Positions 1 to 7,792 of a stretch of 64,000 nt of DNA are shown here, piece after piece. Under the pieces are notes generated by a model. It saw only the letters and a list, made by a program, of their open reading frames with translations. It made no database searches and was not told the origin of the DNA. Position numbers and translations under genes: made by a program. Source of the stretch: an uncultured Dehalococcoidia bacterium (GTDB lineage: Bacteria; Chloroflexota; Dehalococcoidia; Lucifugimonadales; G958296245); NCBI GenBank assembly GCA_958296245.1, contig OY282458.1, forward strand, positions 1,974,197 through 2,038,196, written 5' to 3'. Every line of letters starts with the position of its first letter. Within the stretch, counting starts at the first letter, position 1.

Positions 1-169
1 CCTCTACCCACCGAGCCGCCGATACGTCCTCGGAGAACTCCAAGCCGTCCGGCGCCAGCTTCACCTGCTGGATAGTGATGCCCCCTCCCGTGGAGAGCAT
101 CTCCACGCCGGACATACGGCCTCCCATCTCGCCCAGAGACCTCCTCAACTTCTCAATTTCCGAATCCAA
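1..169 (-). CDS. Partial CDS running off the left edge, unknown function
   Basis: The minus strand is open from the left edge up to the TGA that ends the neighbouring dehydrogenase. The visible peptide has a charged N-terminal helix (DSEIEKLRRSLGEMGGRM) followed by a mixed stretch ending in SAARWVE. No ATG lies near its beginning; the TTG at 169 is the likeliest start, 25 nt after the upstream stop, and ATG codons further in (GRMSGVEM) are alternatives. Nothing in the ~56 visible residues identifies a family. It probably shares a transcript with the dehydrogenase gene. Confidence 0.4.
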   Translation of the reverse strand, partial: MDSEIEKLRRSLGEMGGRMSGVEMLSTGGGITIQQVKLAPDGLEFSEDVSAARWVE

Positions 170-193
170 GACAACCTCGTAGGCCGTATTCTC

Positions 194-1090
194 TCAGGCG
201 CCGCTGATGGTCACGTTGGCCATGTCCTCGATGAAGTTGGCGATAGCCGAATGGTCCGAGTCGCCCTTGCCGTCGTTGATGAGAGAACCTAGCATCTGCT
301 GCACCAAGCTGGTGACCGGCAGCGGTACGCCAAGCTCCTTTCCGGTCAGCAAGGCGTTGTGCAGGTCCTTCTGGTGCAGCCTAATGCGGAACCCGGGCTT
401 GAAGTCGCCGGCGATCATCATCGGCGCCTTAGCGTCCATCACCGTGCTTCCGGCGAGGCCGCCCCTGATCGCCTCGTAGACGACCTGCGGGTCTAGCCCC
501 GCCTTCCTCGCGAGCACCAGAGCCTCCCCTACCGCCTCGACGTTGGCCGCCACTACGATCTGATTCGCAAGCTTGGTCGTGTTGCCGGCCCCGTAGCCGC
601 CGCACAGCACGACGCTGCCCCCCAGAACGTCGAGAAGGCCTCGGTTCGCCTCGAAGACGTCCTTTTTGCCTCCAACCATGATCGCGAGCGTGCCGTCAAT
701 GGCCTTGGGTTCGCCCCCGCTTACCGGGGCGTCCAGAAACTCAACCCCGCTTTCTTCGCAGGCCGCGGCGATCTTCTGGGATACGCCGGGCGCAATCGAA
801 CTCATGTCGATGACGGTCGAACCCTTCGACGCCCCCTCGAGCACGCCGCCCGGGCCCAGAATGGCGGCCTCTGAATCGGCGGAATCCGGCACCATGGTAA
901 TTACCACCGGCGCGCTCTCCGCCACCTCTTTGGACGAGGACGCCGCCGACGCGCCATCGGTGGCCAACTCCTCGACGGCGGTGCCGACGACGTCATAGAC
1001 GGTCAGCGAATAGCCGGCCTTGAGAAGGTTCCTGGCCATCGGCCTGCCCATGATGCCCAGCCCGACGATCCCTATTTTTCCTTGGCCCAT
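194..1090 (-). CDS. Beta-hydroxyacid dehydrogenase (tartronate semialdehyde reductase / 3-hydroxyisobutyrate dehydrogenase family)
   Basis: A cytosolic NAD(P)-dependent oxidoreductase of 298 aa, the usual length for the family. The Rossmann motif GLGIMG is at residues 10-15, the substrate-binding motif DAPVSGG at about 120-126, and the catalytic lysine lies in GNTTKLANQ (about K173). The family reduces small 2-hydroxy-3-oxo acids or oxidises 3-hydroxy acids; the exact substrate cannot be read from sequence, but GarR/GlxR-like tartronate semialdehyde reductase is likely. The open frame extends upstream to 1330, but I place the start at 1090 because GGAGGGAAGT directly precedes this ATG and homology begins there. 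Confidence 0.9.
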   Translation of the reverse strand: MGQGKIGIVGLGIMGRPMARNLLKAGYSLTVYDVVGTAVEELATDGASAASSSKEVAESAPVVITMVPDSADSEAAILGPGGVLEGASKGSTVIDMSSIAPGVSQKIAAACEESGVEFLDAPVSGGEPKAIDGTLAIMVGGKKDVFEANRGLLDVLGGSVVLCGGYGAGNTTKLANQIVVAANVEAVGEALVLARKAGLDPQVVYEAIRGGLAGSTVMDAKAPMMIAGDFKPGFRIRLHQKDLHNALLTGKELGVPLPVTSLVQQMLGSLINDGKGDSDHSAIANFIEDMANVTISGA

Positions 1091-1389
1091 ACTTCCCTCC
1101 TTGGAGCCGGGGGCGCCCCCCGGAGTTACTGCTTCAGCGCGTCTGCGTGCAAATCGATTATGCGCGAGGCAGAATATGGCAGTCAAGGCCGTGCGGCCGC
1201 GGAATACGGGGGCGTGCAGAGGGGTGCAGCCCCTTTGCACGGAGTTTGTGAAGCCCTCAGACCCAAGACACGCCTTCCTGACGGGAATGTTCCGGCGGAG
1301 TTGACTACCGTCGGGGGGCGCCCCTAACATGGCCGTGAGGAGGCATCTGCGGCGCCGCTATGGAGTTACAAGCACAGACGGGAGGGGTT
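1091..1389. other. Divergent intergenic region with GC-rich hairpins
   Basis: About 300 bp separates the minus-strand dehydrogenase start from the plus-strand acetyltransferase start, so promoters for both must lie here, although no clear -35/-10 pair stands out. It contains a strong inverted repeat around 1211-1235 (AGAGGGG, loop TGCAG, CCCCTTT, flanked by TGCA arms) and further GGGGGCGCCCC-type palindromes near 1107-1118 and 1314-1324. These may be transcript structures or dispersed-repeat remnants. No coding sequence is supported. Confidence 0.45.
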
Positions 1390-2181
1390 ATGCCCGAGGA
1401 GATGTCCCGGGCAGGCCAGGCATCGCTGGAGGCGCAGTGGATCAGCAGAGCACAAGGCCCCGCCTGCGAGTTGCTTCACAGACCGGAGATACTCCGAGTC
1501 TTCACCGGCGCGCCGTCTCAGTCTCTCAACTGCGTCGTGCGGGCCAGATTCGAAGAGTCGGAGGCCGACGCGTGGATTCGGGAGACCCACGACTACTTCC
1601 GATCGAAGGGTGTCCCTATGATCTGGTGGGTCAGCCCCTTCTCCAAACCCCACGACCTGGGCGAGAGGCTGTCCGCATACGGCGCCGAACGGCTGAAGGA
1701 CGACCTCCCCGCGATGGCCGTGGAGCTGCGCCGACTGAACGACAGTGCGTCCCCGCCCCGCGAATTGGTCATCGAGCACGTGACCGACGCGGAGGGCCTG
1801 CGGAGATTCACGGACGCCTTCGCCGCCGGCGCCGGGGCGCCGGATGAGATGAGGGCGGCCTTCTTGCGCATGAACGCCGGCGCCGGCTATGGCCGGGACT
1901 GTGGATGGCGGCACTACGTGGGGATGCTGTCGGGGAATCCCGTCGCAACGGCTTCTCTACACCTCGCGGGGGGTGTCGCCGGCATTAACGCCGTCGGGAC
2001 GGCGCCCCAAGCCCGGCGGCTCGGAATCGGGACCTCGGTTACGCTGGCCGCCCTGAGATACGCCAGAGGGCGGGGCTACCGGATCGGAGCGTTGAAATCA
2101 TCGCAGATGGCCTACGGGATGTACCGGAGGATGGGCTTCGAGGAGTGCTACAAATACGCGATATACGCTTGGAGGGCCTAA
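1390..2181 (+). CDS. GNAT-family N-acetyltransferase
   Basis: The C-terminal half is a GNAT fold: VGTAPQARRLGIGTSVT (about residue 200 on) contains the acetyl-CoA pyrophosphate-binding R/Q-x-x-G-x-G loop, followed by a helix and the typical ending MAYGMYRRMGFEECYKYAIY. The N-terminal half is less conserved and may be a second degenerate GNAT lobe. The acceptor is unknown. I chose ATG 1390 because GGGAGGGG lies just upstream; ATG 1360 in the same frame is the alternative. It sits 1 nt before the GTG of the sugar isomerase gene, so the two are probably translationally coupled. Confidence 0.8.
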   Translation: MPEEMSRAGQASLEAQWISRAQGPACELLHRPEILRVFTGAPSQSLNCVVRARFEESEADAWIRETHDYFRSKGVPMIWWVSPFSKPHDLGERLSAYGAERLKDDLPAMAVELRRLNDSASPPRELVIEHVTDAEGLRRFTDAFAAGAGAPDEMRAAFLRMNAGAGYGRDCGWRHYVGMLSGNPVATASLHLAGGVAGINAVGTAPQARRLGIGTSVTLAALRYARGRGYRIGALKSSQMAYGMYRRMGFEECYKYAIYAWRA

Positions 2182-2182
2182 C

Positions 2183-3034
2183 GTGAGAACCGCTGAGAAC
2201 TCCCCCAGCTGGTCGGCTGCAGGCATAGCAGACCGCCTCGGGGCTTCGACTATCGCCTTCACCAGAGACAGACCGATCGGCGCTCGGGAGATTGCGCAGA
2301 TGAGGGAGTGGGGCATAACACGGATCGAGGTCTGCGCGACCGGCAGCCCGGCGCATTTCGACTGCCGGGACGCCGCGCAGGTCTCCGAGGTCGTGGCCGA
2401 GTGCCGCAGGCAAGGTGTTACAATCGTGTCTCTCCACAGTCCCGATCTCCCATATGCCGCAAAGGATGAGGGAGAACGTCGGCGCGCCGTGACCGAGGGT
2501 ATCTACGCAGCCAGGGTTGCTGAGGAGATGGGCGCCGGGGTGATGGTCTGCCATCTGGGCGCCAACGAGCGCTCAGAGAAGACGGCTGTGGAGATGCTCC
2601 GGCAGCTCGACGGTTCCTCCATCAGACTGGCCGGCGAGAACGGCCAGGACCTGCGCGACTACATTGCCGTCGTCGACAGGGTAGGCTCAGACCGGTTCGG
2701 TATGGTCGTCGACGTGGGGCACACCAGGGACGAGGACGGAGTCAACCCGTTCATAAAGAAGGACCGCGCCAGGGAGAACATGGCCCAGTGCGGGGACCGC
2801 CTGATTCACCTCCACCTGCACGACTTCATAGACCGAGACCACTACGCCCCGTTCGACCCCGGCGGATTGTTGCAGTGGGGCGAAGTCTTCGCCGCCTTTA
2901 GCGACGTCGACTACAAGGGCGTCTTCATGTTCGAAGCCGTCTGGCCGGCGCACAAAGCCGACGTAGAGCCCGAATACGTCCTGAAGCAGACGGCGGCGTT
3001 CCCCCAGACCTTCGCGGACAGGTACGGGCAGTAA
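2183..3034 (+). CDS. Sugar phosphate isomerase/epimerase (xylose isomerase-like TIM barrel)
   Basis: A 283-aa protein with AP endonuclease 2 / xylose isomerase-type barrel strands: VTIVSLHSP, MVCHLGANE, RFGMVVDVGHT and LIHLHLHD. The Glu, Asp and His residues at strand ends (LAGEN, VDVGHT, HLHLHD, FEAV) match the divalent-metal site of the family. Members isomerise or epimerise sugars and related polyols; the substrate here is unknown. The GTG start is supported by GGAGGG 7 nt upstream, inside the end of the acetyltransferase gene. An RraA-like gene follows after 90 bp. Confidence 0.82.
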   Translation: MRTAENSPSWSAAGIADRLGASTIAFTRDRPIGAREIAQMREWGITRIEVCATGSPAHFDCRDAAQVSEVVAECRRQGVTIVSLHSPDLPYAAKDEGERRRAVTEGIYAARVAEEMGAGVMVCHLGANERSEKTAVEMLRQLDGSSIRLAGENGQDLRDYIAVVDRVGSDRFGMVVDVGHTRDEDGVNPFIKKDRARENMAQCGDRLIHLHLHDFIDRDHYAPFDPGGLLQWGEVFAAFSDVDYKGVFMFEAVWPAHKADVEPEYVLKQTAAFPQTFADRYGQ

Positions 3035-3124
3035 TCGGCCCGACTACGGCCCAGTTGGAAGGGTGAATGCAAGTTCGTCGAAGCGCTTTTCCGCAGCTAG
3101 AGACAACAAGAGGAGGCACATCCC

Positions 3125-3805
3125 GTGACCCACGTTACGCCGGACCAGCTGGAGGCACTGAGGCTGATGCAGTCCTGCACCATCGCCAACGCCATCGAGA
3201 CCTTCGAGATCAAGCCGCGCAACGAGGGTTTCATGTCCCCTGAGATCAAGTGCATGTTCCCCGGCCTGGGCGGGATGATCGGCTACGCCGTTACCGCCGT
3301 AATCGCCGCCGACTCGCCCCCCACCAGCAACATGAACGTGCCGCGCCCCGACTGGTTCGACCAGATACTTCAGATCCCCGAACCCAGGGTAGTGGTCATG
3401 CACGACCTGGACGCCCCCAACCCGGTCGGCTCTTTCTGGGGCGAGGTGCAGAGCAACATCCACCGCAGACTCGGATGCACCGGCACCGTTACCGACGGCG
3501 GGGTGCGCGACGTCGACGAGATGCAGGAGTTGGGGTTCCACGCCTTCTCAAGCAGCGTCCTAGTGTCCCATGCCTACATCCACATCGTGGACGTCAACGT
3601 GCCGGTCAACGTGGGCGGTCTAAGAGTCAGCCCGGGAGACATCGTAATGGGCGACAAGCACGGAGTCCTGACCATCCCTGCGGAGATCGCGAGCGGCATT
3701 CCGGAGGCCGTGGAGAAGATCGAGCGGCGGGAGCGCGCCATCATAGACCTGTGCAGATCCGCCGATTTCGACCTCGACCGACTCAAGGAGCTGGTTGGGA
3801 GGTAG
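3125..3805 (+). CDS. RraA family protein (HMG/CHA aldolase-like)
   Basis: A 226-aa cytosolic protein with the family signature GTVTDGGVRDVDEM near residues 121-134. In this family the Arg-Asp pair helps bind a divalent metal and the oxo-acid substrate. Class II 4-hydroxy-4-methyl-2-oxoglutarate aldolases and RNase E regulators share the fold. Given the catabolic neighbours, an aldolase or decarboxylase role is more likely than RNase regulation. The GTG start follows AGGAGG with good spacing. The C-terminal helix (IERRERAIIDLCRSADFDLDRLKELVGR) is typical of the group. Confidence 0.85.
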   Translation: MTHVTPDQLEALRLMQSCTIANAIETFEIKPRNEGFMSPEIKCMFPGLGGMIGYAVTAVIAADSPPTSNMNVPRPDWFDQILQIPEPRVVVMHDLDAPNPVGSFWGEVQSNIHRRLGCTGTVTDGGVRDVDEMQELGFHAFSSSVLVSHAYIHIVDVNVPVNVGGLRVSPGDIVMGDKHGVLTIPAEIASGIPEAVEKIERRERAIIDLCRSADFDLDRLKELVGR

Positions 3806-4020
3806 ACGTCCGGCGCACTCGACCCCATACCGGCAATGCCCGCTGCGTTCGGAATGACAGTCGGGCAGGCGCTGGGCGCTGCGGGAATTTTGGGCGGCTC
3901 CCACGGTTCAACTCATGGAGGCTGAACGGTTACCCAAGCCACCCAAGCCGGGCGGCGTTGAGACGTATCCGTGGCTGTGATACCATTCAGGCCCAACCGC
4001 AGAGGTTGCGAGGTGAGGCA

Positions 4021-4359
4021 ATGACAACCCCTCGGTGGACTTTCATCACCAATCACGGGCTGGTACTCAGCTACATTTCTCACAATCCCAGCCATACCGC
4101 TCGGGAGATAGCCAATCACGTCGGGATCACTGAGCGCACCACACACAAGATAATTGCCGACCTCGAGGAGGCCGGCTACATAGAGCGGGCCCGGGTCGGT
4201 CGGAAGAACATCTATAGCGTCGATCCCAGCCTACCTCTGAGACACCACACGAAGCGGGAAATTCTGGTAGAGGACCTACTGGACGCCATCTCGCACGTAA
4301 TGCCCTCGGACTCCCCAGCCTCCGAGGAGCCGCCGGCACAGGCTACGGGGACGGCGTAG
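4021..4359 (+). CDS. Winged helix-turn-helix transcriptional regulator
   Basis: A 112-aa protein with one winged-helix domain: helix 2 and the recognition helix (SHTAREIANHVGITERTTHKIIADLEEAGYI), then a short wing (ERARVGRKNIYSVD). This layout matches MarR/ArsR/IclR-type DNA-binding domains. The C-terminus is acidic and Pro/Ala-rich with no ligand domain. ATG 4021 is preceded by GAGGTGAGG; the open frame continues upstream without a supporting start. It stands alone between the RraA-like gene and the large glycosyltransferase gene, so its targets are unknown. Confidence 0.8.
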   Translation: MTTPRWTFITNHGLVLSYISHNPSHTAREIANHVGITERTTHKIIADLEEAGYIERARVGRKNIYSVDPSLPLRHHTKREILVEDLLDAISHVMPSDSPASEEPPAQATGTA

Positions 4360-4414
4360 CCCTCGAGTACCCCCAGAACCCTAGATTCAGACAACTTCCC
4401 CGACGCCGCATGGT

Positions 4415-4420
4415 TATAAT
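4415..4420 (+). promoter_or_regulatory. Possible -10 box (TATAAT)
   Basis: A perfect TATAAT lies 50 nt upstream of the TTG start of the 1073-aa membrane protein. No good TTGACA-like -35 box sits 16-18 bp upstream (the hexamer there is CAACTT), so the call is weak. Confidence 0.3.
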
Positions 4421-4470
4421 CATAGTCTCGCCCATGACAGAACTATGCGCCAACTTCCACCACCTCTAGC

Positions 4471-7400
4471 TTGTCCTCGACACTAAAAACCCTTCCTTGG
4501 CCGGGATCTCTACGCCCTGCCCTCATCGCCCGCTTAGGGGCGGTGCGGTCGCTGGCGTCCCGCGCGCCCTACCCTGTCTGGGCGCTGGCCGCCTGCGCCC
4601 TCTTCCTGATGGCGGGCCTCGCCGTGCTGGACGACTATGGGGTATCAGCGGATGAGCCAAATCAACGAAGCATCGCCGCAGCGAACCTCAACTACATTCT
4701 GGGGGACCGCAACGCTCTACCGGAGGACCACAATAGATTCTACGGCGTGGCGTTCGAGATGCCGCTCTTGTGGGTGGAACGCGTCCTGGGGCTGGAGGAC
4801 ACCCGCAGCATATACCTGACCCGCCATATCCTGACCCACCTGTTCTTCCTGACCGGGGGCCTCTTCTGCTCGCTGCTGGCCTACAGGCTGTTCAACAGCA
4901 GGCTGCTGGCGTTGTTCGCCCTGCTGCTGTTCCTGCTGCACCCGCGCATCTACACCCACTCGTTCTTCAACAGCAAGGACGTACCGTTCCTCAGCATGTT
5001 CATGGTCGCCCTGTACCTCACACACCGGGCTTTCAGGCGCGATACGGTGTGGGCGTTCGCGCTGTGCGGCGTGGCCGTGGGGCTGCTGACGAACCTGCGC
5101 GTCATGGGCGTGATGCTGTTCCCTGCCGTCCTGGGTATGCGCCTGCTGGACCTCTACTACGCGGCGGGGCGTGAGGAGCGCAAGCGCATCCTGCTGACTG
5201 GCGGCGTGTTCCTGCTGGCCGGAGCGATCACGCTGTACGCGGTTTCTCCGTATCTGTGGAGCAACCCGCTCAGGTTCCTGGAAGCGCTTTCGGTATTGTC
5301 CCAGCACCCATATGATTCCCCTCAGCTATTCCAAGGCGAACGCATACCCATACCAGAGCTGCCGTGGCGTTACATTCCCACCTGGATCGCTATCACCACG
5401 CCGCCGTTTGCGCTCCTGCTGGGCCTGATCGGAACGGTCGCCGTCTGCTATCGCGGCACAACCCGCCCCGGCGATATTCTGCGTAAGGCTACGCTGCGTT
5501 TCGAGGTCTTGCTCATAGGCTGCCTCGTGCTGCCCTTCCTGGCAGTAGTGATTCTGGATCCGAACATCCATGACGGGTGGCGCCAGATGTATTTCCTCTG
5601 GGCGCCGTTCTGCCTGCTGGCGGTGTTCGGCCTCCACTGGTTGGCGTCGGTGTTCAAGCGCGCGTCGATGCGGTTAGTGATATATGGGTTGGCCGCCGTT
5701 GGCGTGGCCTTCGTCGTCGTCGAGATGTCTCAAATTCATCCCCACCAGCACGTCTATTTCAACTTACTGGTGGACCGGACGACCCCGGGCTATCTGAGCT
5801 CACATTACTATATGGATTATATGGGGACTTTGCACCGCGAAGCGTTGGAACACCTGCTGGCGAAGTACCCCTCTTCCGAGATATATGCGAACTGCTGCCA
5901 CGCAGACCGGAACCGGAGCATATTGCCGGAATCGGACCGCAACAGGATATTCGTCAAAGGTATTGACGGCGACCGCGTTGACTTCCAGATCATCAATGAC
6001 CGCGATCACACAACCTCTGCACAACGGGAGCCTGATTTGTACGCACCCGTTGTCTATACCCGCCGGATCTACAACACCGACGTCCTCACCGTATACGGCA
6101 TCAACTCGTCCATGTGGGACGACGCCACGATGGAGCGAGTCCGTGAAGAGTACCGGTCGGTGGTGTTGGGAGAACCTGTAATCCGCGAGGCCTTCGACGT
6201 ATACTTCAGAGGAAACGCTCTGTACTACGTCAAGGAGCCGTGCTTCCCGGCCGACGTACAGACGAACTTCCTCCTGAACCTCATCCCGGTCGACGCGCAG
6301 GACCTCCCCGACGACCGCAAGGAGCACGGGTTCGACAACCTCGACTTCAGCTTCGAGCGGCGCGGCGTGACGTTTGACGGCGGATGCATGGCAAAGCGCC
6401 TCCTCCCGGAGTACCCCATAGACAGCATCGAAACCGGGCAGTTCGTACGGGAGGGAGAGGGATATAGGAATATCTGGCGCGGAGAGTTTCGGGTAGAAGA
6501 CCAGGCCCCGGTAGTGAACGTAGTAGAGCGCTTTCGGGGAGAGTATCGGTCGGTGGTGTCGGGAGAACCTGCATTCCGCTCGACCTTCGACGTGTACCTC
6601 AAAGGAAACAGTCTGTACTACGTCAAAGAGCCGTGCTCCCCGGACGACGTGCAGGCGCGCATCTTCCTGTACTTAAACCCGGTCGACGCGCAGGACCTTC
6701 CCGAGCGCCGCAGGGAGGAGGAATCCGACAACCTAGACTTCAGCTTCCACATGCACGGCATACCGTTCGACGGCAGATGCATGGCAAAGCGCCTCCTCCC
6801 GGAGTACCCCATAGACAGCATCGAAACCGGGCAGTTCGTACAGGAGGGGGAAGGGTATAAGAATATCTGGCGCGGAGAGTTCCAGGTAGAAGAATATGCC
6901 GCGTTGGAGCGCCTCCGGGGAGGGTATCGGTCGGTGGTGTCGGGGGGACCTGCAATCCGCTCGACCTTCGACGTGTACCTCAGAGGAAACAGTCTGTACT
7001 ACGTCAAAGAGCCGTGCTCCCCGGACGACGTACGGGCGTCTTTCTTCCTGCACGTAAACTCGGTCGACGCGCAGGACCTCCCCGACGACCGCAGGCAGCA
7101 CGGGTTCGAAAACCTTGACTTCACATTCGACCAGTACGGCGTTATGTTCGACGGGAAGTGTATGGTAGGGCGCGACCTCCCGGAGTACCCCATCGCCGGC
7201 ATCAGTACAGGGCAGTTCGAACCGGACGGGGAAGACTATAACAATATCTGGCTCGGGCAGCGCGTGTTCCGGGTAGCCCGGGACGCCGAGGCGGAGGGCG
7301 TCCGGAAAGAGTATGAGTCGGTGGCGGCAGGAGAGCCTATAATCCGCTCGACCTTCGAGGTGTATTTCAGCGAAAACACTTTTTACTACGTCAAGGAGCC

Positions 7401-7692
7401 GTGCTCCCTAGCCGACGTACTGGGGTATTTCTCCCTGCACCTCAGCCCGGTCGACGTGCAGGACCTCCCCGACGACCGCAGGCAGTACGGGTTCGACAAC
7501 CTTGACTTCAGATTCGACGACTTAGGCATGATGTTCGACGGGGGGTGCATGGCAAAGCGCGACCTCCCGGAGTACCCCATAGACAGCATCAGAACCGGGC
7601 AATACCTACCGAACGAGAAAGGCTATAGTAGTATCTGGTACAGCGAGTTCCGAGTGGAGGACGCAGCAATGGAGCGCTTTCAGGAAGAGTAG
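4471..7692 (+). CDS. GT-C (GT39/ArnT-like) membrane glycosyltransferase with four tandem C-terminal modules
   Basis: A 1073-aa protein. Residues about 30-430 are polytopic, and the first external loop has the acidic pair VSADEPNQ, typical of lipid-phosphate-sugar-dependent GT-C enzymes (PMT, ArnT). After an extracytoplasmic stretch come four tandem ~125-aa copies of a module with the skeleton VY...N.LYYVKEPC...VDAQDLP...FDNLDF.F...G.CM...LPEYPI..I.TGQ. The module occurs once at the end of many glycosyltransferases elsewhere in the window; this is the only protein with four. Each copy has two conserved cysteines (KEPC and G-x-C-M), which could form a disulfide outside the membrane. The start is the TTG at 4471: no ATG occurs before the first membrane segment and the Shine-Dalgarno is weak. 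Donor and acceptor are unknown. Confidence 0.82.
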   Translation: MSSTLKTLPWPGSLRPALIARLGAVRSLASRAPYPVWALAACALFLMAGLAVLDDYGVSADEPNQRSIAAANLNYILGDRNALPEDHNRFYGVAFEMPLLWVERVLGLEDTRSIYLTRHILTHLFFLTGGLFCSLLAYRLFNSRLLALFALLLFLLHPRIYTHSFFNSKDVPFLSMFMVALYLTHRAFRRDTVWAFALCGVAVGLLTNLRVMGVMLFPAVLGMRLLDLYYAAGREERKRILLTGGVFLLAGAITLYAVSPYLWSNPLRFLEALSVLSQHPYDSPQLFQGERIPIPELPWRYIPTWIAITTPPFALLLGLIGTVAVCYRGTTRPGDILRKATLRFEVLLIGCLVLPFLAVVILDPNIHDGWRQMYFLWAPFCLLAVFGLHWLASVFKRASMRLVIYGLAAVGVAFVVVEMSQIHPHQHVYFNLLVDRTTPGYLSSHYYMDYMGTLHREALEHLLAKYPSSEIYANCCHADRNRSILPESDRNRIFVKGIDGDRVDFQIINDRDHTTSAQREPDLYAPVVYTRRIYNTDVLTVYGINSSMWDDATMERVREEYRSVVLGEPVIREAFDVYFRGNALYYVKEPCFPADVQTNFLLNLIPVDAQDLPDDRKEHGFDNLDFSFERRGVTFDGGCMAKRLLPEYPIDSIETGQFVREGEGYRNIWRGEFRVEDQAPVVNVVERFRGEYRSVVSGEPAFRSTFDVYLKGNSLYYVKEPCSPDDVQARIFLYLNPVDAQDLPERRREEESDNLDFSFHMHGIPFDGRCMAKRLLPEYPIDSIETGQFVQEGEGYKNIWRGEFQVEEYAALERLRGGYRSVVSGGPAIRSTFDVYLRGNSLYYVKEPCSPDDVRASFFLHVNSVDAQDLPDDRRQHGFENLDFTFDQYGVMFDGKCMVGRDLPEYPIAGISTGQFEPDGEDYNNIWLGQRVFRVARDAEAEGVRKEYESVAAGEPIIRSTFEVYFSENTFYYVKEPCSLADVLGYFSLHLSPVDVQDLPDDRRQYGFDNLDFRFDDLGMMFDGGCMAKRDLPEYPIDSIRTGQYLPNEKGYSSIWYSEFRVEDAAMERFQEE
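6130..7662 (+). repeat. Four tandem copies of a ~375-bp coding repeat (KEPC module)
   Basis: Copies begin near 6130, 6523, 6904 and 7291. Each encodes about 125 aa from an E-E/G-Y-x-S-V motif through FDVYxxxN, YYVKEPC, VDAQDLP, NLDFxF, a G-x-C motif, LPEYPI and TGQ to an aromatic-rich end. Copies 1 and 2 share long identical stretches of DNA, for example the stretch coding AKRLLPEYPIDSIETGQFV, which indicates recent duplication or conversion. Confidence 0.9.
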
Positions 7693-7792
7693 GCGTTATG
7701 TTCGGCGGATGCGGGGCAAGATTTCAGGATGGGACTCGCCGACGCTCTCGGTGATGGCCGCCCCGTAGTGGTTGTGGAAGAACGCGCCGCGC

